From Lachnospiraceae bacterium UBA2860 (lineage in GTDB: Bacteria > Bacillota > Clostridia > Lachnospirales > Lachnospiraceae), in assembly GCA_002350625.1 (NCBI GenBank), contig DEFE01000011.1:1-29877 (forward strand): a stretch of 29,877 bases of DNA. Reading direction: 5' to 3'. The position numbers and the translations under genes were made by a program. A model generated the notes under the pieces. That model ran no database searches and was not told the DNA's origin. It saw nothing but the letters and a program-made list of their open reading frames with translations. Shown piece by piece: positions 7,984 through 14,994 of the stretch (within the stretch, counting starts at the first letter, position 1; every line of letters starts with the position of its first letter).

Positions 7984-8832
7984 TTATGTCGTTCTCAAAA
8001 ATGCCGCACCAATGTGTTCCCTGTAGATGGCAAGAATCTCTTCCCTGCTCCGCGCCGGGGATGTCATCAGAATGCCCTTCAGCACTTCCCCCGCGAGCGC
8101 GGCGCGCACAGGCGGACAGGTATCCCCTTCATAAATGGCTCCGGCGATCCCGCGCAGCTCCTCCGGCAGCGAGTCCTCAAAAAAGCAGACATTGATGCCG
8201 ATACCTGTGACGATCCACTCCGGTTCTCCGCTCTCGAGGTCGGAGACAGACTCTGTCAGTATACCACAAATTTTCTTTCCCCTCAGAAAAAGATCGTTGA
8301 CCGGCTTGATTTCGGGGAGCAGCCCCGTGACCGCAAGAATCGCTTCCAGCGCCGACACCGCCGCGCAGGCTGTCACCGTTTCCCGTTCCGTGTGCGGAAA
8401 TGCCTCCGGCCGCAGCACAACGCTCATATAGACGCCGCCCGGGGGCGAGTAGAACGTTTTCTCGCGCCTGCCGCTGCCGCGTCTCTGGCTGTCCGCGATG
8501 ACGGTCGTCCCGTGCGGTGCGCCGTGCAGCGCCATTTCCTTTGCCAGCGTACTTGTCGATGGAATCTCCCCGTATACGTGGATTATCCCGGCAAGTGAGG
8601 CGTCTCCGGCGCGCGCGGCAATGCCGGCCGGCGTCAGCGCATCCGCGCTTCCCCTCAGGCGATAGCCGCGGCGGGGCGCCGCCTCGATCTCACAGCCTTC
8701 ATTTCTAAGAGCTTCAATCGCTTTCCAGACAGCGTTCCTTGAGATGCCGATCTGCTCTGCGATCCGCTCTCCGGAGATCGGCTCTTCCCCCTGCTCTATC
8801 AGAAATGCCAGCACCTTGTCCTTCGACCGCAT
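7984..8832 (-). CDS. birA: Biotin-protein ligase / repressor (BirA-like), short and divergent
   Basis: Would attach biotin to carboxylase carrier domains and, through its N-terminal helix-turn-helix, repress biotin genes. The HTH (about residues 15-45, ISGERIAEQIGISRNAVWKAI) and the ligase core (FYSPPGGVYMSVVLRP; NDLFLRGKKICGILTE; GIGINV) are clear. Two things are odd. The glycine-rich biotin/adenylate loop, usually GRGRRG, reads GSGRRE (residues 119-124), and the KWxND motif reads KPVND (176-180). The protein also ends at 282 residues after EEILAIYREHI, lacking the usual C-terminal SH3-like domain of about 45 residues; only 45 bases remain before capA, so no frameshifted remainder exists. 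Function is therefore less certain than the family name suggests. Confidence 0.8.
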   Translation of the reverse strand: MRSKDKVLAFLIEQGEEPISGERIAEQIGISRNAVWKAIEALRNEGCEIEAAPRRGYRLRGSADALTPAGIAARAGDASLAGIIHVYGEIPSTSTLAKEMALHGAPHGTTVIADSQRRGSGRREKTFYSPPGGVYMSVVLRPEAFPHTERETVTACAAVSALEAILAVTGLLPEIKPVNDLFLRGKKICGILTESVSDLESGEPEWIVTGIGINVCFFEDSLPEELRGIAGAIYEGDTCPPVRAALAGEVLKGILMTSPARSREEILAIYREHIGAAFLRTT

Positions 8833-8887
8833 GATTTCTTTTCCTTCTTACGTCCTCCCGGAAGCGGCGCCGCCCGTATGAAGGCGC

Positions 8888-9841
8888 TTATCTGAGCTGA
8901 CAGCTGCCAAACAGCTCCGACACCGCCGCGCGATAGGTCAGTTCGGTCTGTGCTTTCCGGATCCGCTTCAGCTGTTTCTCCGGACTTATAAACAGTGATC
9001 CCATATAGGACCAGATTTCTTTCATCTTGCCCGCGGTATTGCCGAAGCCGTCAAGGGCAAGAAGCCTCGCCTCAAAAACCGCGTCGTGGAAAGCGCGCAG
9101 TTCCTTTTTATCCGCTTTCTTCCCGCCCTTAAGCACGCGCACAAGCGCGGGATTGCCGATGAGTCCCCTGCCGATCATCACACGCTCAGTGCCGGGAAAG
9201 GCTGTGCGGATTTCGTCAAGGTCACCGGCATTTCCGATATCTCCGTTATAAGTCAGCGCGCCGGGATACTCTTCCGAAAACATCCGGTAGACCTCCCTGT
9301 GCACCTCGCCCTTATAGAATTCCTCTCTGAGCCTGGGATGCACGATCAGCTCGCTGATCGGATAGCGGCGGAACACGGCGATGAGCGCAGCGGCTTCCTT
9401 CGTATCCCGTATGCCGATCCTTGTCTTCACCGAGACGCCGATGCCTCCCGGCAGATGGGAAAATACCTCATCGAAGAAGGCGTTCAGGCGATCCGGATCC
9501 GCAAGGAAGCCGGCTCCCTTGCCATGCGTAAATACCGTCGGCGAAGGACATCCCAGATTGAGATTCACGGTGTGCCATCCCCGCGCGGCCATCTCTTTCG
9601 CTGCCCACACAAAAGGGCCGGCGCTGTTCGTCAGGATCTGAGGTACAAGAACGACGCCGGAATTATGCTCCGGCGCCACGTCCTTTTGCTCTCTTTTCTT
9701 CATGGAACAGGTTTCGTTCACCGCGATAAAAGGTGTATAATACCGGTCCACGCCCGGAAAGAAACGGCTGTGCGCCGTGCGGTACGTGTAGTCCGTGATG
9801 CCCTCAAGCGGTGCAAAATCGAACCTGCATGTCCCTGTCAT
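8888..9841 (-). CDS. dus: tRNA-dihydrouridine synthase (Dus family)
   Basis: FMN-dependent enzyme that reduces specific uridines in tRNA D-loops. In 317 residues it shows the N-terminal FAPLEGITDYTYR, the catalytic-loop motif NLNLGCPSPTVFTHGKGAGF with the active Cys near residue 98, VSVKTRIGIRD, LIVHPR (usually the LxxHGR region), TYNGDIGNAGD and MIGRGLIGNP (FMN phosphate binding). The HPRLREEF replacement of the more common HGRT is seen in a subgroup of Dus-like proteins in Clostridia. The ATG follows the glgD stop codon directly (TAAATG); the likely ribosome binding site GAAGGGA lies inside glgD, implying coupled translation. Confidence 0.92.
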   Translation of the reverse strand: MTGTCRFDFAPLEGITDYTYRTAHSRFFPGVDRYYTPFIAVNETCSMKKREQKDVAPEHNSGVVLVPQILTNSAGPFVWAAKEMAARGWHTVNLNLGCPSPTVFTHGKGAGFLADPDRLNAFFDEVFSHLPGGIGVSVKTRIGIRDTKEAAALIAVFRRYPISELIVHPRLREEFYKGEVHREVYRMFSEEYPGALTYNGDIGNAGDLDEIRTAFPGTERVMIGRGLIGNPALVRVLKGGKKADKKELRAFHDAVFEARLLALDGFGNTAGKMKEIWSYMGSLFISPEKQLKRIRKAQTELTYRAAVSELFGSCQLR

Positions 9842-10957
9842 TTAAAGCGTGTCGTCCCTTCGCACGTAGCCGGGCTTTCCGGAATCGGAAACCAGTTCCT
9901 TGGCGTGGATGACTCTGGCCCACTTGTCGATGACCTGGTTCTCGACCTTGACGTCGCTGCCGATCTGGGCATACGCGAGCACGACGCTGTTCTTAACGAC
10001 AGCTCCCTTGCCGATGCGGACGCCGCGGCCGAGCACGCAGTTTTCAACAGTGCCCTCGATGAGGCAGCCGTTGGAGATCAGCGCGTTCTTCACGGACGCA
10101 TCGTCGAAATACTGTGTCGGGCAGGAATCCGTGGTCCGCGTGTAGAACGGCCACTTCGCGTCGAACAGGCTCTTCGCCTTCTCGTAATCGATCATCTCGA
10201 GATTGGCGTCAAAATAGCTCTTCAGATCCGTCACGGCCGCAAAGTATCCTTTATGCTGGATGCCGCGGATATCGAGTTCATCCACCGCCATGGCCACGGC
10301 TCTCGACAGATGATACATGGAGGATGTCTTCGCCGCCTTGCGGATAAGATCCACAAACAGGGATTTCTTTAAGACATACGTGTCCATGAAGATGTTGCGC
10401 GTGTCCGCGTTGCACATATTCATATCGATCGACTGCACGCCCTTCTGGCGGTTCAGGATCAGGCAGCTGCAGCCTCTGTAGGCCTCGCGCGCGTTGTCGA
10501 CGCGGTGATAGAGAAGAGACACATCCGCCTCGCTCTTAATGTGCTGATCCAGAAGCTCGGAGAAATCCTGCCTGTAGATCATGTTGCTCGACGTGATGAT
10601 CACGTAGTCCTCGCGCGTCCGCTCGATGATGTTGAAGCTGTCCATGAAGGCCGCGATATCCGTATTGTAGAGACGGTTGATGTTGGCCTCGTCGTGGAAG
10701 AGGAGCTGCAGCTTTCCTCTCTTTGAGTTGATGTTGTAATTGCGGCCCGTGCCCAGATGCTCGACGAGCGAGCGCGGATTGCCGCTGATGTAAACCTGAA
10801 TCCGGTCGATCCCGCTGTTGCTCATGTTGGAGATCGGGAAATCCACTAAACGGTATCTGCCTGCAAAGGAGAACGCGGAAACCGGGCGGTACTCCTGCAG
10901 ACCTTCGATGTCATAGCGGTTTGAAGCCGCGGTGATAATTCCGAATGCTTTTGCCAT
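9842..10957 (-). CDS. glgD: GlgD, regulatory/non-catalytic ADP-glucose pyrophosphorylase subunit
   Basis: The 371-residue protein is homologous to GlgC and in Bacillota forms a hetero-oligomer with it, raising activity for glycogen synthesis. The N-terminal nucleotidyltransferase domain starts MAKAFGIITAASNRYDIEGL, so the catalytic AGGxGxRL signature of GlgC is replaced. PVSAFSFAGRYRLVDFPISN is retained in the GlgD form. The C-terminal part (from about residue 285) has left-handed beta-helix hexapeptides (CLIEGTVENCVLGRGVRIG). AAGGGGGAAGAATAAG precedes the ATG, which lies one base after the glgC stop codon. Confidence 0.95.
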   Translation of the reverse strand: MAKAFGIITAASNRYDIEGLQEYRPVSAFSFAGRYRLVDFPISNMSNSGIDRIQVYISGNPRSLVEHLGTGRNYNINSKRGKLQLLFHDEANINRLYNTDIAAFMDSFNIIERTREDYVIITSSNMIYRQDFSELLDQHIKSEADVSLLYHRVDNAREAYRGCSCLILNRQKGVQSIDMNMCNADTRNIFMDTYVLKKSLFVDLIRKAAKTSSMYHLSRAVAMAVDELDIRGIQHKGYFAAVTDLKSYFDANLEMIDYEKAKSLFDAKWPFYTRTTDSCPTQYFDDASVKNALISNGCLIEGTVENCVLGRGVRIGKGAVVKNSVVLAYAQIGSDVKVENQVIDKWARVIHAKELVSDSGKPGYVRRDDTL

Positions 10958-10958
10958 C

Positions 10959-12098
10959 TTATTCTTCCCCCTTCACACGTTTTGCGACCAGCGTGATCGC
11001 GTCACTGTCCGCGCTGCCGACAACTGCGCCGCTGCCGACGGTGACGTCATTGGCCACGAGAGCGCGGGTCACGCGCGCGCCGGCCTCGACCTTGGCGCCC
11101 GGCATAAGGACACTGTCCGTGACGACGGCTCCCTCTCCGATATAGGCGCCTGTGAAAAGCACGGAATGATGAACCTCGCCGAGCACGACGCCGCCCTGCG
11201 TGATGTAGGCGCGGTCGACGACGGCGTTCGGACCGACATACTGCGGAAGCGCAGAGACGTCGTCCGTGTAGATCTTCCAGGCCGGGTCATCCAGTTTCAG
11301 CTCACTTCTCCTGCCGAGCAGGTCCATGTTGGCTTCCCAGAGGGAGTCGATGGTTCCGACATCCTTCCAGTAACCCTCGAACTTGTAAGCGACAAGCTTC
11401 TTGTTCTGCGCCATGAATTCCGGGATGACGTCGTTGCCGAAGTCGTGGCTGGAATCCGGATTCTTCATATCCGCAAGCAGTACCTTGCGAAGTGATTTCC
11501 AGGTGAAGATATAGATGCCCATCGAGGCCAGATTGCTCTTCGGCTCCTTCGGCTTCTCCTGGAACTCCGTGATGCGGCCGCTCTCATCCGCGAACATGAT
11601 GCCGAAGCGGCTCGCCTCCTTCCAGGGGACGGGACGGACGGCGACGGTGAGGTCCGCCTTCTGCTCTTTGTGATAGTCGAGCATCGCGTCGTAATCCATC
11701 TTGTAGATGTGGTCCCCGGAGAGGATCAGCAGATAGTCAGGGTTGTAGTTGTCAATGAAATCAATGTTCTGCGAGATGGCGTCCGCCGTGCCGCGGTAGA
11801 CATTAAATCCCTCGTCCGCTTTTTCGCGCGGAGGCAGTACGAAAACGCCGCTGTCCTTGGAGTCAAGGCCCCAGCGTCTGCCCGCCGCAACATAGCTGTT
11901 GAGCAGAACAGATTCATACTGCGTAAGCACGCCGACGACATCGATTCCGCTGTTTGCGCAGTTGCTTAAAGGGAAGTCAATGATGCGGTACTTTCCGCCG
12001 AATGAAACAGCCGGTTTAGCGACCTTGTTCGTCAGGTCAAGCAGCCGGCTTCCCCGGCCTCCGGCCAGGATCATCGCTAACATGTTGTTTTGACTCAT
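10959..12098 (-). CDS. glgC: Glucose-1-phosphate adenylyltransferase (ADP-glucose pyrophosphorylase)
   Basis: Makes ADP-glucose from ATP and glucose-1-phosphate, the committed step of bacterial glycogen synthesis. Diagnostic motifs in the 379-residue protein are LAGGRGSRL, KPAVSFGGKYRIIDFPLSN, GTADAISQN, LSGDHIYKMDYD, ITEFQEKPKEP and WKDVGTIDSLWEANM, then a beta-helix C-terminal domain. The ATG at 12098 sits six bases after a perfect AAGGAGG; a TTG six bases further upstream is unlikely. It heads the minus-strand series with its own promoter and a leader hairpin. glgA, glgB or glgP are not in the window. Confidence 0.96.
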   Translation of the reverse strand: MSQNNMLAMILAGGRGSRLLDLTNKVAKPAVSFGGKYRIIDFPLSNCANSGIDVVGVLTQYESVLLNSYVAAGRRWGLDSKDSGVFVLPPREKADEGFNVYRGTADAISQNIDFIDNYNPDYLLILSGDHIYKMDYDAMLDYHKEQKADLTVAVRPVPWKEASRFGIMFADESGRITEFQEKPKEPKSNLASMGIYIFTWKSLRKVLLADMKNPDSSHDFGNDVIPEFMAQNKKLVAYKFEGYWKDVGTIDSLWEANMDLLGRRSELKLDDPAWKIYTDDVSALPQYVGPNAVVDRAYITQGGVVLGEVHHSVLFTGAYIGEGAVVTDSVLMPGAKVEAGARVTRALVANDVTVGSGAVVGSADSDAITLVAKRVKGEE

Positions 12099-12124
12099 AA
12101 TCAACCTCCTTAGTCATTATAACT

Positions 12125-12149
12125 AAAACGGATGCGCCCGATCCGTTTT
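12125..12149 (-). other. Leader stem-loop upstream of glgC
   Basis: The 9-bp perfect arms AAAACGGAT and ATCCGTTTT flank a seven-base G+C-rich loop. It lies in the transcribed leader between the glgC promoter and its ribosome binding site. The minus-strand copy ends in TTTTAG, so it is at best a weak terminator or attenuator; it could also stabilise the message or end transcription of the upstream phosphoesterase gene. Confidence 0.5.
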
Positions 12150-12183
12150 GCTATCGCTCTTCACGTGAGAAAATACTACTGGT

Positions 12184-12212
12184 ATTATAAACGGTATATC
12201 GTTTTTGCACAA
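12184..12212 (-). promoter_or_regulatory. Probable sigma-A promoter of glgC operon
   Basis: On the minus strand the -35 TTGTGC (12207-12212) and a perfect -10 TATAAT (12184-12189) are separated by 17 bases. It faces glgC with a leader of about 75 bases. Confidence 0.65.
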
Positions 12213-12250
12213 GCAGAAGGGTGATTATAATCCCAAAGACCTACATATTT

Positions 12251-12937
12251 TCAGTAAATTCTGCTTCTCCCTGTCCGCTTCTGCATGGATATGTAGAGAT
12301 CATAGAGCGGGGAACCGGTCCGGCCGTGCATCGGAAATTCATCCTCTCCGACGATGAGCTCGTGTGATTTCCACGCGTTGATCAGATGCGCTCCGGAGGC
12401 GTGCTCCATTTCCCTCTGAAAATCGCCGTAGCTCTTGTGTACGTGGCCGTAGCACATATACCGCGGCCGCCATTTCTCAAGCAGCTCATTGAAGACGGCG
12501 AAGCCCTGATGCGGCAGATCCTCAAGGTCCCCGTATCCCTTCGCGGGAGCGTGGGTGACGAGGATGTCAAAGCCGTTCATAAATGTGATGCGCGGCGTGA
12601 TGTGCGAGACCCGCCGGCGCATCTCCTGCTCCGTGTACATGCCGCCGCCCGGATGATAGCGCATGGAGCCGCCCAGGCCGAGAATGCGGAGGCCCTTGAA
12701 ATCGTAGATGCGGTCATCGATGGGCACGCAGCCCGTGGGCGGGTGCCTGTCGTACTTGCCGTCGTGATTGCCGCGCACGTAGAGAAGCGGGCAGTTGACC
12801 ATCGTGACGAGGAATTCCAGATACTCCGGCTTCAGATCTCCGCACGATATGATGAGGTCCACGCCCTCCGTCCTTGCGGGATCATAGAAATCCCAAAGTG
12901 CGCTGCTCTCCTCATCCGCAATCAGCAGTATCTTCAT
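12251..12937 (-). CDS. Calcineurin-like metallophosphoesterase
   Basis: The 228-residue cytosolic protein belongs to the metallophosphatase superfamily. Motifs in order are LLIADEES (in place of the usual D-x-H; the His is replaced by Glu), ISCGDLKPEYLEF, VRGNHDGKYD, a Gly-rich LGLGGSMRYHPGGG, ILVTHAP and CYGHVH. The remaining metal ligands Asp, Asn, His and the GHxH pair are present, so activity is plausible with a modified first site. Substrate unknown. GGAGTGAAGC precedes the ATG, which lies three bases after the stop of the ParB-like/BMP gene, so the two are cotranscribed and probably act in one pathway. Confidence 0.85.
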   Translation of the reverse strand: MKILLIADEESSALWDFYDPARTEGVDLIISCGDLKPEYLEFLVTMVNCPLLYVRGNHDGKYDRHPPTGCVPIDDRIYDFKGLRILGLGGSMRYHPGGGMYTEQEMRRRVSHITPRITFMNGFDILVTHAPAKGYGDLEDLPHQGFAVFNELLEKWRPRYMCYGHVHKSYGDFQREMEHASGAHLINAWKSHELIVGEDEFPMHGRTGSPLYDLYISMQKRTGRSRIY

Positions 12938-12940
12938 GCT

Positions 12941-14881
12941 TCACTCCTTTGCTTCTCTTACGCCGCTGACTTTGACGGTCTCCTTGGCCGTCTCATCCGA
13001 GATCTCTCCGAGCTTCGGCATGCGGCCGATGACATTGTCGTTCAGCCAGTCCATCGTGATGATCTGCTCGTTGGTGAGCCGCGGAGAATCAGCTTCCTTG
13101 ATGAGTCCGCCCTGCGCGTGCAGCTCGCCGTCAAAAGGACTCAGCGTATCCGCGATAATCGCCCGTTTCAGGATGCCTACAAGCTTCTTCGAGTAATAGG
13201 AAATCTTGTTGGACAGGATGACATCGATGACGCCAGAGGACATGCCGTACCAGTAATTGACGGCCTGACCCCCGGGCACGTCCTTTTTGCTCCAGGAGCC
13301 CTTCAGTATCTCTTCAAAAATCAGCTCGTAATAGCGACCCCAGTCCCAGACCGGCATGGCGAGATTGAAGAGGGAACCGTCATCTCCGATTCTGTAGAGG
13401 CCGTACTCCCGCCCCGCCTCCTCCGGCTTGATCAGATCCGGTCCGGACTGGATGCGCACGCCCGCATTCCACATCTCGGCCCGCCAGTCCGTGTTCTCTG
13501 TGGAGTCCCATGCCAGATAGATTCTTGCGAACGGGTCGGCGAGCGCCGCGCCGATCGCAAATGCGTTGATCCCCGCAATCGTCCCGTAGATCGGCTGGTC
13601 CGCAAGATACCCGATCTTGTGGTTCTCCGCGACGGAAGCCGCGAGCGCCCCCATGAGGAACTTTGCCTCATACATGCGCCCGTAATAGGTCCTCACGGCA
13701 CTGTGCGGGAGGTTGATCGAGCAGTTAAGAAAGCGTATGTCCGGATAGGCGATGGCCGCGCGCAGCGTCTCCGCCATCTGCGAGGGAGAGATCGTGACGA
13801 TGACGTCCACTGCGTCGGCGTGCGCGGCCTCGACCGCATTTTTGATGTCCTCCTCCGTCATGCAATTCTCGTATTTGACAGTCCTCACGAGATTGCCGAA
13901 GATCTCCTCGAGATGGTTTCTCCCCAGCTCATGCCCGTAGGTCCAGCGCGAGTTCTCCGCCGTCTTCTCGTAGATAAAACCGATCTTGAGCGGATGATCC
14001 TCCGTGTAATCCGGCTTCTTCAGGATATCGCCGAGGCCTGTCAGAAGATTCTTTGACTTCTCCTTCTCCTCCGGCGTATTGATGAGCGCCACGCTGTCTG
14101 CGTTTGTCTCCACGAGGAACTCGTTCCAGATGCGCTCGATTCTTCTTTTTAAAACCGCGCGGCTCTCCTCGAGCAGCGAGTCGGCGCTGTAGATATTCAG
14201 ATAGATTAAAAGCGCATCAGCTACCGTGATATCAAGGTGTCCGCCCCCCTTTTCCAGATAGATTTCCGAGAAATACTGGTAGGCGGAGCGAAGTGTCTCA
14301 AGTACTTCTACCGGCCAGACATCCTCAAGATTCTGACCGAATTTCTCCGCGAGAAGGCGATAGCGCCCCTCCTCCGAGAAGGTGATCGCGTAGATGGGAG
14401 CCACGTCGTAGAAAGCCTCAAATTCTTTGTAGATCCGATATTCCTTATCCTCCGAGGGAGCCGGCTTGACGCGGATCACGTCGCCGAGGATCGTCGGAAC
14501 GCCCAGATACTTCAGCACGGAGACGCGTTTATTTCCCTCCTCGACATAGAAGCGCTGCATGTACTCATAGACCTTGATCGGATCGCGGATTCCCTCTTCA
14601 ATCTGGGCCGTATAGAGCTTTCCCCACTTCGTGGCAAACTCTGACTTATCGGACAGGATCGGCATGAATCCCGTCGAAAATGCATTCTGCCTCCCCTGCG
14701 TCTTGGTGCCCGCGATCATGTCGATCGGGATCTCGACGAGTCCGATGGGATACTCGCTAAGCGCGTTGATATCGGGCACCATCACGTCGAGCGCCGGCAG
14801 ATACGGATACCGGCCGTCCCGGGTCGCCATGTGCCACTGTTTTTCTCCGAGTCGTTTCGCCTTGTTATATTCTTCCTGCAT
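12941..14881 (-). CDS. Cytosolic fusion: ParB-like N-terminal domain plus BMP/PnrA-type ligand-binding domain
   Basis: The 646-residue protein has no signal peptide or membrane segment. The N-terminal part (about 45-140) resembles the ParB/sulfiredoxin fold: GLVEIPIDMIAGT, KVYEYMQRFYVEEGNKRVSVLKYLG, where EGNKR...KYLG parallels the ParB GERRxRAAxxAG element. A helical middle region (about 140-290) follows. The C-terminal part (about 298-560) matches BMP/PnrA solute-binding proteins: KIGFIYEKTAENSRWTYGHELG, VIVTISPSQMAETL, GRMYEAKFLMGALAASVAENHKIGYL, YGTIAGINAFAIGAALADP. BMP proteins usually bind nucleosides outside the cell; here the domain must act inside. I chose the ATG at 14881 (CCGGAGGAGAAC just upstream) over one seven codons earlier. 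It heads an operon with the phosphoesterase. Function unknown; a nucleoside-type ligand sensor is an inference. Confidence 0.8.
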   Translation of the reverse strand: MQEEYNKAKRLGEKQWHMATRDGRYPYLPALDVMVPDINALSEYPIGLVEIPIDMIAGTKTQGRQNAFSTGFMPILSDKSEFATKWGKLYTAQIEEGIRDPIKVYEYMQRFYVEEGNKRVSVLKYLGVPTILGDVIRVKPAPSEDKEYRIYKEFEAFYDVAPIYAITFSEEGRYRLLAEKFGQNLEDVWPVEVLETLRSAYQYFSEIYLEKGGGHLDITVADALLIYLNIYSADSLLEESRAVLKRRIERIWNEFLVETNADSVALINTPEEKEKSKNLLTGLGDILKKPDYTEDHPLKIGFIYEKTAENSRWTYGHELGRNHLEEIFGNLVRTVKYENCMTEEDIKNAVEAAHADAVDVIVTISPSQMAETLRAAIAYPDIRFLNCSINLPHSAVRTYYGRMYEAKFLMGALAASVAENHKIGYLADQPIYGTIAGINAFAIGAALADPFARIYLAWDSTENTDWRAEMWNAGVRIQSGPDLIKPEEAGREYGLYRIGDDGSLFNLAMPVWDWGRYYELIFEEILKGSWSKKDVPGGQAVNYWYGMSSGVIDVILSNKISYYSKKLVGILKRAIIADTLSPFDGELHAQGGLIKEADSPRLTNEQIITMDWLNDNVIGRMPKLGEISDETAKETVKVSGVREAKE

Positions 14882-14935
14882 GTTCTCCTCCGGGGCGCTC
14901 ATTCCCCATCATTTCCCGCGTGCGGGACCTCTTGG

Positions 14936-14979
14936 AAAAAGAGGCGGCCGAGCCTATACCTCATGCCGCCTCTTTTTTT
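14936..14979 (-). terminator. Intrinsic terminator after tannase-like gene
   Basis: GAGGCGGC (14941-14948) pairs with GCCGCCTC (14965-14972). A T-run follows on both strands (five on the minus strand, seven on the plus), so it could work in both directions. It lies 15 bases after the stop of the 14995-17622 gene and upstream of the ParB-like/BMP gene. Confidence 0.85.
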
Positions 14980-14994
14980 ATCTCGTCATCTGAT

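Noticed and set aside
12386..14056. 556-codon plus-strand open frame opposite the phosphoesterase and BMP genes
   Set aside because: Antisense shadow with no domain and no sensible ribosome binding site; the minus-strand genes have clear motifs.
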